In this document: one piece after another, positions 23,061-35,261 of the stretch
Numbering within the stretch: position 1 is the stretch's first letter
Layout of the letters: every line of letters begins with the position of its first letter
Assembly: GCA_948470475.1 (NCBI GenBank)
Contig: OX419337.1
Coordinates: 5,162,708-5,226,707 of the forward strand
From: Galaxea fascicularis
Taxonomy: Eukaryota > Cnidaria > Anthozoa > Scleractinia > Euphylliidae
Length of the DNA stretch: 64,000 bases
Reading direction: 5' to 3'
Translations under genes and position numbers: made by a program
The notes under the pieces: generated by a model
The model's database searches: none
What the model saw: the letters and a program-made list of their open reading frames with translations, nothing else
Told to the model about the DNA's origin: nothing

Positions 23061-26000
23061 TCGACGAAGTCTTGCTTTGTCACTTTCGTCACCCGAAATT
23101 ATGTAAAATGTTTGTATTTGAAAGGTGACGACAATAAAGTATTCTTAAATATTTTATTATGGCTCCTTCCTGGATTTCAGTGTCAATATCAATGGGGTTG
23201 TTCTTAAAATCACAAATGGCTTTTCTTCTAGCTCTCGATCCTAGCCCTCTAAGAGAGATTGGTGCGTATCTCAATGAAGCGAAGGATGTCCTTGCGTTTA
23301 ATGTCCAACACCCTCCTCGAGTATAGGCACTTCTTTTCATTCTCGTGATTGCGGTAAATCTGTTGGAGCTCTACGTCCCTATGCGAATCAGCATTAGGGT
23401 GAAAGACCCTCATGTCGGAGATGCTGATCGTTTGTTCTCCCAGAACCCGCGTGCGTGGATATTTAATCTCCCATCTGGAGCTCGATTAGAACCCCAGAAT
23501 CCTTAGAGGTTGATCTTTTTTCAAGCTTTATAATTTTAGCAACTCATACCTAGATTAATGTTTGAAGAGGAACAGAAACTCATTGTAAATTAAAACCGAA
23601 CGAGTTTGTTGGCAATTTATTCGAACGAACATCTTCATGGCAGAATTTTAAAGCTTGAATATAAGTTTAAATAAATTGAAAGCAAGGACTGAGTTAACGT
23701 TTCTTATTAGAAAATAAGATTGTTTTATTCGATGAAGCAGTGAAAAAGAATCAGTTTATACGAGTGAATAGCATCATGGAAGAATTAAGGTTATGTTAAG
23801 ACATTAAATTAAAGCTTGAATAAAATTTAAAGCATGGACTGAACTAATCAGCTTTCTTATTAGAAATTCTTATAAGTTTGTTGTATGTGATGAGGCAGTG
23901 AAAAAATCCTCAATTATCAAGAATATATATCAGCCAAATGAAGGCTATTCATGTTTTGTAAATTGGCATTTTTGGGAGGTTAACTTTCTGGCTAAGCTGT
24001 AAGTGACAACAAAAAAAACAAGTTGCTATTACAGAAAACAACTTGTTTATGTTACATCCACTAACATTGATCAGTTTTCACTTAATGTGATTGTTTTGTT
24101 TATGCTAATTCGAGCTTCGCGTTTCTTGAATTATTCTATGTAGTCTACTAAATTATTAAATTTAAGTCCGACTGCAGGACTCTACAAGCAAACATTTTGT
24201 ACCAGTTGTCCTTGAAAATGTGTTTGCTAGAACCCAAAGACGGAAAATCATTTTTTTTCCAGCTATTGACTCCGAAGACCCTTTGCCACCCTCTCTGAAC
24301 AGTCGTTGGGACAGAAAATAACGTTTTTGCTATTGTTCTTTACTGCGTCATGATCACCATTTACAGGGTTTTCAGTAGCATTTTAAACTACCGGATTCAT
24401 AAATTAAACAAGGGGACGTCAGATCAGACTTAAAAAGATATTATTATTTCGTGTGAACAGTCAAACGTTATTACTGGACTTTTCATTTCAGACAACCGGA
24501 CGTTATGCCCGGCGTCCGGTCTCAAACGAAACCGCTGCATATACCTGCACTAACTGGCTAGGCTTAAAGTGAAACAATATTGATTTAACGTTTTACCATT
24601 GGTGTTGTACAGGTAATTGATGTTCACAACAATGTCATTACAATCACCTTCACTAGCGTAGATCAGCACCAAATTATTATTATTTTTGTTCACTTTAAAT
24701 CAGCTATGGTGTCTAAATTAATATTATTAGATTTAAGACTGCAGAGGAGCAAAGTTGACTTTGAAAATCAGTTCTTGTACACAAAGCAGGACAAACATTA
24801 CAGTACGACAAGCTGATAAATTATTTCGGTATGTGCCACTGACTCTGAACAGTACAATATAGTCTACAGCATTACCATAAACTGACAAAAGTTGTGATGT
24901 CAGATGTTAGGCCGGGCCTGGTCAACATACGTACGTACTCAGTTATTTCTGCTACGATTAAGCTTATTCGTAATTGAAAGTAAATGCATACTGTAGTTAA
25001 GGGCTGTTAAGGCCTCAGTACAATGCTGAAGAATAATAAATAAATAAATAAGTAAATAGACAGATAGATAAATACCGTTTATTTGCCACATTGCAGAGTA
25101 AACTGAATTAAAGAAACTGCAGGCTTGTGAGTATTTATGTCAATGAAAGACTGTCAGATATATTTTCTTTTGTTATGTTTGTCGATGGCGGCGCATGATA
25201 GCTGAATGTTGAACATAAAAGTTGTTTTATGGAAGCCTCGACTATACATGCATTAAATGTATTAACATGATACACAATGCTCAACAGCTCTAACTGTACA
25301 TAATTTGCCCAAGTTTGTTACTGATCATTAATTTGGTGAATGTAAAACTATCCAAAGTAATTAGGTAATACCAACCTATCATTAATGCTTGTGTCATAAA
25401 GTGTTTGACATTGTATATCAGTTGTACTAATGATATTAATTCTACTGTGACATGATGTTGTATCCCAAAATGCCGGGGACTAACATTAAGGTGTCAGTAG
25501 TGTGAGGTTAACATAGCAATGACCATAGACCCTAAAATGTCTCTGAATACAATCCTACTACGTGCGTGACTCAAAAGAAGGGAAAATGTGCCAAACAGAA
25601 TGGGAATGAAAAACCGAGACTATTTTCAGGGGCACCCAATGGAGGTTGTCCGCATAATGAGTGTTTGGCAAGGGTTGTTTGTGCTGGCTCGGACATTGCT
25701 GGGAAAAACCTCTTGCGTCTGTGCTGGGAGGAATACATTTTTGCTGATGATCATTGGTGATGATAGTCCCAACATTCTATTCCCCTCACTCTGCCCCCTC
25801 CCAGTGATGGTTAGATGTGAGGTTTTATTCCCACGTTCATTTAGGCGTACTTTGACGATTATTGGGAATGAATGTTCCCTTGTTATCCACCCCCCCCCCC
25901 CCCCTTAACGCTCCCCCAAGGGAAGGCTAAATTTCAGGTGTTTTTCCATGCCCATTTCGGCATACTAAACTGCAAAGTAAATAAATGATCAAGCAAGACT

Positions 26001-26560
26001 GCGATTTCTACAGCCTTTATGAAAGATCTTTGTTTTAAAAGCTCATATATATCCCTCACTATCAAAGCCGAAAGGTCGATGATTTCTCGCTTGCAGGCCG
26101 GTAGGGAAACGTTTTCCCCTGAAGCTTTTCTCTGTCTTCTTATTAATACAGGCCATGAAACCAAACAACTTTGTCTCAAATTTTAGACACAAGAACAGAC
26201 GCCGAATTCGTTTTTAGCCCATGTTTTCTTGAAAACTAAGCGCAAAACAATGACAAAAAAATAGGGAAACGCTTACCCCACAAAAGCAAGCCTGTATGCG
26301 AGAAGTTAGCGATATTTGAAAAAAAAAATGTTTTGGCGAAAAATGATAAAACCAACCCAAAAGTACTCTTGTTGATGCGCATATAAGCAACAAAAACATT
26401 TCGAGGTCTTTTAAGAGGACAGTGGAACATATGACCTTCTGGATCGTCGCAGAGTGGACTGCACGGCAGTAGAAAACAGAAATCGTTTTGTACATCTGTG
26501 TTTTTGGCTCAAGATGTGAGAGTTGTACAATTTTCGCCCAGTCAATAATTCCATACAGCC
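23061..26560. other. Intergenic; no gene seen
   Basis: AT-rich sequence without a supportable exon. (AAAT)n/(AGAT)n occurs at about 25035-25075 and a poly-C tract at about 25889-25905. The minus frame at 26214-26585 does not match a family. Confidence 0.5.
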
Positions 26561-28000
26561 AATAGTTCAAATTTAGGGACCGCATGGTGAACTACCCTCG
26601 TGAGGTATGCATGTTTTTATCTTAGCATATTTCCCCAAACAATAATTGCCAGCGTGACAGATTTCTAATCAGCCTCATCGGTTTTTTTTTTCTTTGTGAA
26701 AGATTCTCTAACAGAGCTAGAACTACAGAAGTGTTTTTATTTATATGAAGGTAAAGTCACTTAAGGCTTCATGTGACCTCAGCCGATTCAAGTGAAATTT
26801 ATGTTTCAATGACGTTGATAAAACAAGCTGTTGTAATTTCCTTCGAATTTTATTTACTGCATAATATTAAATAATACACTAAACGGTGCAGGGAGGCGCC
26901 GAATACGTTTGAATGTTAAATTTGATAATTTCAAATTCAGTAAATATGATTTAATTTTAGTAGACCACCCATTTTACTTAGAATGTTATTTTGGTATTTT
27001 AAGCTGGAAACTAAAACATGCATAGTAACGATAAATATCCTGATAGTCACTGTCTAACAAGTGCCAATAAAGAAATATTTTAAGTTTAAATTTGGTAATT
27101 TCGATTCCACTTCAATAAAATAGATTTATTCTTAGGCCCAGGTCAAACGCCGTACTTCATATGAGCCGAACTTAATTACAGTTTAGGTCTACCCAAATTA
27201 GTTACGTTCGCCTGTTGAGTCAAACGCCAAACTTAATTCAGCCGAACATAACTTGATAATGAAAATAAGCAGATCAAGGTTGACTCATACATCAACATGA
27301 TGATGCATTTGGCTCGGCTCATGTGAACATCAGCGGTTGACCCAAACTCTATCTTCAGCCGTTTTTCCCGTCTGACCAGCCGTAAACAAAGCCTCAGCCG
27401 ATCCAAATTTAATTGGGTCAAACGCCGTACTTCATATGAACTTCATGACTGAGTTTAGTTCGGCTCATGCGAAGTACGGCGTTTGACCGGGCATGACCTG
27501 GGCCTGAGCCAACCACATGTTTTACCTTTTACTCCTCTCGCTTTATTTTTGTTTGAAATTGGTTGCAGATGTTCATAAAAAGTTTTTGCTCAACATGGTA
27601 AATATATTTCGATAAAACACTCTTCTGTATTCTTTTCTTCTTAGTTTAGCCCGTCTTTTTGGCCTTTTTTGTAAATTTCACTTTCTTGAGAACTTAGATT
27701 TTCTCACAAGGCACCAGAAAGCTGACTTCCTAAATGAAAATAATACCACTGACTAATGTATAACTTGAAACTAAAAGACATAACGCCACCATTTTGGTGC
27801 TCTTCCGCAAGACACGAAAAAGAAAGTCGCGACTGTAAACACCAAAAAGCAAATTAATATGTAACTTAATGAGACTCGTCTCGAATCAGTTAGCTTGAAA
27901 TGCCGACATGGTTATTAGGGACCTTTAGATTTGAGTACGAGTACGACTTTTCAAATCCTGTTCGCGTACGTGCTTTAGATGATCATTAGCTAGTGACACC
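26561..28000. repeat. FGF duplication, block B left part (matches 55746-57160)
   Basis: GGACCGCATGGTGAACTAC at 26577-26595 matches 55748-55766. 26640-27000 matches the first part of intron 1 of the FGF gene at 56240-56600. 27520-27900 matches 56765-57160. The roughly 470 bp of the right-hand locus that hold the first FGF exon (55767-56230) have no counterpart here, so that exon was deleted from block B. Confidence 0.75.
27135..27504. mobile_element. MITE with GGCCCAGGTCAAACGCCG ends
   Basis: The left end GGCCCAGGTCAAACGCCG, followed by TACTTCATATGAGCCGAAC, is mirrored at the right end by GTTCGGCTCATGCGAAGTA and CGGCGTTTGACC, then CCTGGGCC. It is 370 bp and non-coding. The right terminus carries about 12 extra bases before the final CCTGGGCC. 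Confidence 0.8.
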
Positions 28001-28123
28001 AATCTTATTTCTACAATCTCAGGATTTACTGGTAAGTAACAAGGAAGAAAGAGGGTTCAGGGGAGGTGACTGGTTTGAAATTAAAAATTCGTACTCGTAC
28101 TCGTACTCAAATCTAAAGGTCCC
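27918..28123. mobile_element. 206 bp MITE with TATTA target duplication
   Basis: GGGACCTTTAGATTTGAGTA at the left is mirrored by TACTCAAATCTAAAGGTCCC at the right. The pentamer TATTA flanks both ends (27913-27917 and 28124-28128). Internal ACGAGTACGAGT repeats extend the stem. Confidence 0.85.
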
Positions 28124-28704
28124 TATTATCTTCGAATGCATTTTTTAAGGAAGGAATTTGTTTTACAGTAAATATTTATCTGAAAATTTGTTTTGGATTT
28201 TGAGAATCTAGGATCTGTAATCAGATTTGGCATAAATGCCTCTACTAGGCCTTTCACCACATTTGAACAATTTGTCGACGTCGCCGTTTACGAAGAATTT
28301 TAGTTTCTTTGCTTAGTCCAATCTTCCAACGAGTTTTTCAGGTCGTTTTCGAACCTTTTGCTGCCTTGAATTTCAGTTTCAACATAAATAACATTTCGAA
28401 AGAAACGTCAGCAGAAAAAAGAAAAGGATCTTTTTTCTCCTCGATAAGGAGGAGCCAAACAAATTAAATCTTTCCTGGTAACTACTACAAAATTTAACTC
28501 TTTAGCTGTGAAACCATGAAGGAAAACAGAATGTTTTACCACAACTGTAAGTCTCTGGCGTCATACCTCTTAAGTTGATCGACCCCATTCTTCTTCCGTT
28601 GCTTCACGTCACCTTCCTCCTGAAGTGTCAGAGACAAAGCCGTGAGGTAATGAAAAAACCTTCACAGAAAAGGAAACGTGACAACAAACGGCTTCATTGG
28701 TAAA

Positions 28705-28960
28705 TCTTCCCAAGGAAAACGGCTGAAGAAGGTGTTTGGGTCAACCGTCGATCTTCACATGAGCCGAACCAAATGCATAATCATGTTAATGTATATCATG
28801 TATAAGTCAACCTCGATCTGTTTATTTTCATTATCTAGTTAACTTCTGTTGAATTAAGTTCGGCATTTGACTCAACAGGCGAACGTAACTAATTTGGGTC
28901 GACCTAAACTGTGACTAGTTAGGCCCAGCTCATGTGAAGTACAGCGTTTGACCTGAGCCT
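28705..28960. mobile_element. Inverted partial copy of the 27135 MITE
   Basis: AACGGCTGAAGA, GTTTGGGTCAAC, CACATGAGCCGAAC, GACTCAACAGGCGAACGTAA and GTACAGCGTTTGACCTGAG correspond in reverse order and complement to the element at 27135-27504. It is shorter and lacks one terminus. Confidence 0.7.
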
Positions 28961-29133
28961 TAGCGAAACTGAAGAAATAAAGAAGTATACAACATGATTA
29001 GCTTTATTTTGTGCTGGACAAGGTGGTTTGAACATTTGATTCACTGAATTAATCACCGTTCCTTGTTAAGGTGTCAAATAGGTTAAGCTGAAACACTAGT
29101 TATAATTCTCTAGCATCATTCCGGCACTATTAG

Positions 29134-29738
29134 CGATCTTCCAGATGGATTCAGTTGCTCAAGAGGCCGATCCAAGAGATAATTTAAATCCAGGGAACAG
29201 CGGCTAAAAAGTATGTTGGAATGGACAACGATGGAAATCTCTTGGCTTACGTGAATGTACAAGTACACATGCACAGATATCAGCACTATTGCATACTGAA
29301 TCATTATTGGTGACCCTCAAGGCTTTCACGATCATTTACAATACTTCAAAAAATCAACCACCTACAATAGGGAAATAGCCTCCAGGGGCTTTCATGAGAG
29401 AAGTCACACCTCACTGCTTCACGCTTAGACTTGCAGGATCGAACCGCCTTCCACGGCAAAACCTTCATTATTCGAGAACAAATCTTTGAAATGAAGCGCT
29501 GGCTTCGATTTGTTTCGATCCGTAAGAATTGAAGACCCAAACTGCATAATTACTGTCTAACAGAAATTGTCATATTTCAACAGGGTACCTTTATCGAGGA
29601 TTTTGTGTTTATAGAAAAACAGACTGAAAGGAATGAATACCCTGGTATCTGGCCCTGAGAAAAGATGGCCGCGCAAAACTTGGACTCAAAACTGCACCTG
29701 GTCAGAAAGGCGTAGCGTTCTTAAAAGTCGCAAATTAG
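29134..29738 (+). pseudogene. Dead FGF copy (exons 2 and 3)
   Basis: This is the paralogue of the gene at 618-1236. Exon 29134-29250 is 117 bp instead of 104: a 13 bp insertion near 29168 shifts the frame and brings a TAA into the ancestral frame. AKKYVGMDNDGNLLAY is still readable. Its donor is GTGAAT rather than GTGAGT. Exon 29584-29738 is 155 bp instead of 186, a 31 bp loss that removes the YPTSF to GWY region and leads to an early stop. The glycine-box reading GLKTAPGQ survives downstream in another frame. No first exon remains in block B. It lies 218 bp from the stop of the convergent FGF gene on the other strand. Confidence 0.88.
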
Positions 29739-29956
29739 TGACAATTAAATAGCCAACCAATAAGATAATTGCTTTAAGCAATTCAGTTAAAAAAGAGAAA
29801 ATGCCAAGAACATTTGATGAACAAATGGGGTTTCAAATTGAATGGTTTGAGTTATGTCGAGGTTTCGTTTCCAGGATATGAGACTGATAATACAACCACG
29901 TTTCTAAACGGTGCTACAAAAACTGTTTATTTCAGTTTTGTGCATGGATTCTTAAA

Positions 29957-31565
29957 TCATCCATAGCGCCAGTAAATTCCCCTCTTACTTGTCGTATACA
30001 ATGTATTCTGCACGTCAAAAACTTCAAAACTCTGATTCTCATAACGACCAAGGGGGGCGTAGACATCGAGGTCCGTCTCTACATATCTGACGTCATTCTT
30101 AGTCGCTTTGTTGTCCGGTACTGGAATTACACATGCGTTCCCATTTGGTGTAAGCCCCAGGTACCATAACGGATAACACCTGCATTGGAATACGCTGTAG
30201 CTAGGAAATTTACTCTCTTCCTTCTTCTGGTCGCCGTTCTGTATTTTGTCCTCCTCTGTAAATACACACTTCTCGCTCAAAGTTTCCTGTTGAAAGAGAA
30301 GTATCATACTTCATACGGCGACGGTCACAGGATTCCTTCTGGTTTGTTCTCTTTCCATCAGGATTAACAAGAGTCATGATTGATTTGCATTGATTTGCTT
30401 GTTTTGTATTTGTGGGTTTATCTGAGAGGAGTCACAAATTATCATGTTATGTTACAGAAATTAAAGGCGACAACAGTGGGCGTATTATTTAGTCTTCTAG
30501 TTTCATTGATAAGACTTGCCCTTGTTTTGTGTTGTGGGTTTATCATCAAAACGTTCATTTTGTTCCGAGTTCGTGGAGTGAAGATGGTGGCCAATGATGT
30601 ACTGAGAGAGGTAGGCTTTTCTTTGAAACTTCGGATATAGACAGACAAATTTATTCTATCTATCCATTTTACGTTTAAAAATCATCCTTGGAAAGTTATA
30701 TTTTGATACGGGGTTTCAAAGTACGCGAGCGCCACTGAGTTGCTCTATAGACGTCTTTGTTAGTCATGTGTGGTTGAACCGACGTTTTGGCATGCTTTAG
30801 GCTAGACAAAGGATAATTAAGAGAACTTACAAATGTCACGACGTGTCCATCACTGTTTACTCCAACATATCGCCTGGATGATTTTCCCCTGAAGACTCTC
30901 GATCTTTCTTCAAATGATATCATTTCAATGGCAGCTGAAAACCAAAAGGCATAATAACCCTATTTTCACGAAAAAAAAGGAAACTAAAACGCATTGAGGC
31001 GTTCGCGCAAATCCACGACGTTTTAACATTAGTTTCATGTTCGTAATAAACACAGTGTATTTCTTTACACGCTCGAATCCATACAGAAAATTGTAACAGC
31101 CTATGAAAAGGAAACAGCCTTCTCCATGAGCTTTTATTGCATTTGAATGTACTAAAAGAAACCCATCGAATCGACGTGTCGTCTTAAGTTGCTTAGATTC
31201 TTACACCTGGTCTGTTTTTGCCGTTTTCTCAAAGACAAATCAAAGATAATTCCTATTGAATAGTGTCAGTTTAACTGGGAAATTTTCACTTTCAAGAGTT
31301 TGTTGCCTACCCGTGGAGTGACACTATGATGTCCTTTTGCCGAAAATGAAAAACAAAAAATCATTACTTTCTAGACTGGTCGTGATCAAGAATTTTATAC
31401 GTGGTCCTTTATTAAGTTCCATTTTCAATTCATGTTTAAGATTAAGTTTCAATACTTACTACATCCATCGCTTATATCTTTGGTTCCATCGACTCTATCT
31501 TCAGTGACTCGAAGATAGTAATCATGTCCACAAAACAGACGGCAGAATTTTGAAGACAGCGGCAT
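29957..31565 (-). CDS. Divergent FGF family growth factor
   Basis: Three exons read in phase on the minus strand: 31565-31460, 30934-30831 and 30286-29957, giving 179 residues. Exon 1 has RLFCGHDYYLRVTEDRVDG, the start of the FGF beta-trefoil. It is cut after one base of a codon by GTAAGT. Exon 2 is exactly 104 bp between TTTTCAG and GTAAGT and carries SSRRYVGVNSDGHVVTF. Exon 3, after CTCTTTCAACAG, has CVFTEED, FPSYSVF and WYLGLTPNG. The C-terminal glycine box (GxxKxGxxTxxGQ) that usually contributes heparin contacts is missing. In its place is a tail of about 55 residues (NKATKNDVRYVETDLD onward). A minus-strand AATAAA is at 29931-29926. ATG 31565 has no signal peptide; the frame stays open upstream, so an earlier exon is possible. 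Expression is unproven. Confidence 0.85.
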
Positions 31566-31759
31566 TTTACAATCACTCTTGTGCGCTCGACTTGAAAATC
31601 AATGGAGAGTAACTGGGATTTTTGTAAGCGAGTGTGTTGACTTTGATGAAAAAGGTATTCCTCAATAGTGGTAAATTGCGAAATAATCTTGCAGGGATTT
31701 CTACTCTTTATTCGGTCAGAAGCATAACACGTGATTTTAGATCAATAGCTTGGCATTCA

Positions 31760-32340
31760 GCAACATTTTCGCTTGGCACCAGCGTGACATTAGTCACAAC
31801 ATTGTTTCCCTTCCAACTTACATAACCCCGCCGGGTTTTTAGGTTATGTAAGAGGGTGCGTTGAGAGCAGATATTATGAAGGCCCAGCGTTTTTCCAATA
31901 TGATATCCTTTCTCTCGGCACGTTGAAAATGAAGTTCAGTTTCCCCTTTTATATCAAAAACTTTTTAATTTTCTAATCAATGTGGTATGAAAAAAAAAAT
32001 TACGATACGCGTGCGCTGTTGATGAAATAATGTCTGCGACGGCTTGGGTGGAAGGGAAAACCCCCTATTTCCTGTTGTTACGTTCTGGTTCATGGGTGAA
32101 AAAAGGTGCAGACGGTGCAGGGGTTGTCGGAAGTGACCACGTTAGTCATAGCTGTCGCAGACATATCCATTCTACGAAAGGCATGAAGATATACCCACGC
32201 CATAGCAGATATGTCTGGCTGGAACAAATGGCTGAGAAGTTCCGAGGCGGCAATGCTGCGGCAGGAATCGAAAAAAAAGGCATGAACTTCTTTCTCCGCC
32301 AAGTACCCCCACGCCAACAAGTGTTTTTTCTTTGCGGAGA
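31760..32340. other. Intergenic; no gene seen
   Basis: Frames at 32030-32350 show no family resemblance. The stretch may belong to the upstream part of the adjacent retroelement but has no recognisable motif. Confidence 0.4.
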
Positions 32341-32341
32341 C

Positions 32342-33010
32342 CTCATTTGACACAACAACTCACCAGCCCACGACGCAAATTCTGAAAAAAACTGGGTCGC
32401 TCACCCAAGGGTCAATTTCATGCAGTAGTTAAGGTTCAAGATAAGTCTGTTGATTCTCTGTTCTTTGTTTATGACGGAGATAATGCTATCAGCAATTTGA
32501 TGTCTGCAAAGACCGCTAGAGATTTGTCATTATTACATGAGCCGGTAGAGGGAGTTGGTTCCAGGTGGGTAAGCCCAATAGTTATTGTCCCCAAAGCTAA
32601 CGGTGAAGTCCGAATGTGTATAGATATGAGGCAGGTGAACAAAGCTATTGTTCGTGAGAGGTACCCCATTCCCACTGTACAAGAGATGTTGGCAGAGATG
32701 AATGGGGCAAAGGTCTCTTCAAAGTTGGACCTCAGGCAAGGGGTTTTTCAGTGTGAGCTGGAGCCTGGGTCAAGAGATGTAACAACATTCGTAACACACA
32801 TGGGTTTGTTCAGAATGAAGAGGCTGAACATGGGTGTGACCAGTGCACCTGAATGTTTTCAGTATACCATTCAGAAGACGGACGGCGATTGCACAAAAGA
32901 AGAAATCACCGGCGAAGGTGAAGAACGAACAGGTGACGGAACAGAAATTAGGTCATCTCGAGACGAGTGGAGAGACACCGAAAGGATCTCCCACGCTCCC
33001 GCCGTTAAAA
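32342..33010 (+). pseudogene. Ty3/gypsy LTR retrotransposon fragment (protease tail plus RT start)
   Basis: One open frame covers a retropepsin C-terminal-like stretch (KGQFHAVVKVQDKSV, then NLMSAKTARDLSLL). It then jumps into the reverse transcriptase with RWVSPIVIVPKANGEVRMC, YPIPTVQEML, SKLDL (motif A) and TSAPECFQ. The region normally lying between protease and RT is deleted. The RT stops before the YADD motif at about 32875, where the frame enters unrelated Lys/Glu-rich sequence that may be gag-like. There are no RNase H or integrase domains and no LTRs. It is an inactive fragment about 0.7 kb left of the tandem array. Confidence 0.85.
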
Positions 33011-33734
33011 AAAAATCCACTGGTCAAATTACCAAGAGAAGGGGGCAACTGACATGTACCAACTTCTCAGCTCAGGGTCCCAAGAGGGTGGTGAGACTCC
33101 CCAGGATTTTCTTGTCCGTCTCCTGGTTTTGAATTACAGTAAACACCCGCATATAAGAACACACGATTTCGGAGGTCAGGCTGTCTGTGATTGAGTTCTT
33201 ATTTATCGGGTGCTTTGTGAATAATCAGCCTCAAAATGTTCTTAAAATGTTCTTAAATTTTTATTTAGTGATACTATCCAAAACATGTTGCTAGGGGTAC
33301 AATTAGCATATTTTAGGAAAATGAAATAAATGATTATTTTGTAATTTGATTATAATTTGATTATAATTATCTGACAGCAAAAAATAAACTTACATAATTT
33401 GTAATTATGACACTTTTTCCATTTTATAATAACATGTTAATCTTAATCTTCTAAAAATGGGGCTTTATTTGCCAAATTTCAGCCTTGTGTTCTTAAGGTA
33501 TCAGCCAACCCAACGGGGTCGTCTGCGCGCGGATCGTTCCAGCGCTCTTTGTTTGTAAACAAACCCCCCGCAAACCACATATTTTCTTAAAGCTGAGTAG
33601 TCATGCCTGCAGCTAATTCCCTTTTATTTAAAAGAAAAAGAAGGAGGTTTTTCTAAAACTAAGTGTTTTCATTCATTAAGTTCCACGCTCACCAAAAAAA
33701 AAAAAACGAAAGAAAACGAAAGGAAACACGGCAC
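33011..33734. other. Spacer between the retroelement fragment and the tandem array
   Basis: It contains CCCGCATATAAGAACAC and GTTCTTATTTATCGGGTG, which form a loose inverted pair at 33147-33212, and a poly-A tract at 33694-33706. No gene was seen. The array begins at 33735, immediately after AAACACGGCAC. Confidence 0.45.
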
Positions 33735-34877
33735 GTTATTTTGAGCCCTGTTTTAGGGTAAAGATAAGTTGCATTGGCCTCGCTTGGCTTCTGTGCAGCT
33801 TGGGAAAGCGAAAACAACAACAAAACACACAACACCGAGACCTCGCTCGCAGCGTCGCTTGGATACCAATCCGCCGGCTGGATAGGAAGAGAGGGAGGGA
33901 ATTGCCGGCCCCCAAGCCATGTGTGACAACCCCTTTCCAAACTAGCGCGATTGAGCTCTCTTGGCTCTTATTCAGTATGTCAAATTAGAACTCTATATAT
34001 ACGTTGCTGTAGCCATTGTATCTTCCATGTGGTAAGCATTGCAGCTGTCCCCAGTGCGAATGCGCACTATCATCTTATGTATTCTATAAACGCAACAACT
34101 AAAAAATGAACTTATTCGTACTAAATAGGCGATTTTGGCGTGTTCTGACTAGTAAATAACGTGGTCGGTGCGATATTTTGCCGCTAGGACTGGGTGGCCT
34201 GACACTTACACTGCGCAGTCTCTCTCTCTCTGTATGTATGTATATGTGTGTGTTGCAGAGCTTTTGGACCAGGTTAAAGACTTAGTGAAAGTTTTACAGA
34301 TTTTCCTTTCCTCGACACTGTACATGTATTCTCGTAATGAGCCCAAATTTACGTCTCCTTGGTGATTAACGTACAGAGGTATTAGCAAACAACGTTCAAG
34401 GACGCCTCAAATTTTCGTTGACTGATCAAGTTTTCAAACGTTCAGGTATACTGTAGACCATAAAGGTTCATACAAAACCTGCCAGCCCCCTGTCATGCTG
34501 ATACAAAGACGGGTATATATTTAGATTGAATTTGCCGCAAGTGCAATCCAAAGGAAAAAGTCGTATGTTGAATGAGAAATAATTCATATGTAAACTAATT
34601 CTCTGAGAGAGTCGATAACACTATCCAGTACTAAAGTCACTATCCAACACTCAGATAAATGTGTCTATACCTGCTGGGTATAGTAACTTACCCACTGGCC
34701 AGGGTAAAGCTATCTGCTCTTTTAACCGTAGAGTGAATAAGATCTCTGCCTACTTGACTATACAACAACAGCTAAAATCCCCAAAGAGGACACTCTCTAA
34801 AGTGCTCAAATTAATTTTCGGCTAATCCAATTTTAGCTCGGTAATGGTTTTGTATTGACGGTTTCTGACCTGACAAA

Positions 34878-35261
34878 ATGTTGAAAATAATGAAAAGAAA
34901 TTGTATGGTTATGGCCTATTGTGGTACAATACAATACAATAAAAATGCCACTCCAAGAAAACTGACTAAACCTATTAGGCACAAAGATATGTCCTCACAC
35001 ATTGAAATAATAATTGCGCACGCTCTAAAAATGGTATTTTACAATTGGGCATTTCAACAGGCGATGGCCTCAAATCTTCAATCTCGTGGAGAGCGGACAA
35101 CGAAAAAAGATCACTTAAATCCCATACACCAAAACACTGAAACAAGCCGCGGCGCCTATTTAATTTTTCGCGCCACAAATGCGGCGCTTATTCGAGGACG
35201 GCGCTTATTTAATTTTTCGTGCCACAAATGCGGCGCTTATTCGAGGGCGGCGCTTATTTAA
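34878..35261 (+). other. Longest open frame of the tandem unit (doubtful)
   Basis: The frame is 127 codons in unit 1 and 113 codons in each of the others (for example 37365-37706). The difference comes from the GCGGCGCTTATT motif cluster, which forms its 3' end. It has no signal peptide, domain or family resemblance. Its preservation only reflects that the units themselves are nearly identical. It is probably not a gene. Confidence 0.2.

Larger units (their letters stand above)
28260..31800. repeat. FGF duplication, block B right part (matches 1-2890)
   Basis: Collinear with block A from 28260 to about 30005, and again at 30510-30570 and 31620-31730. Unlike block A, it retains all three exons of a minus-strand FGF gene and carries a disrupted plus-strand copy. 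Confidence 0.8.
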
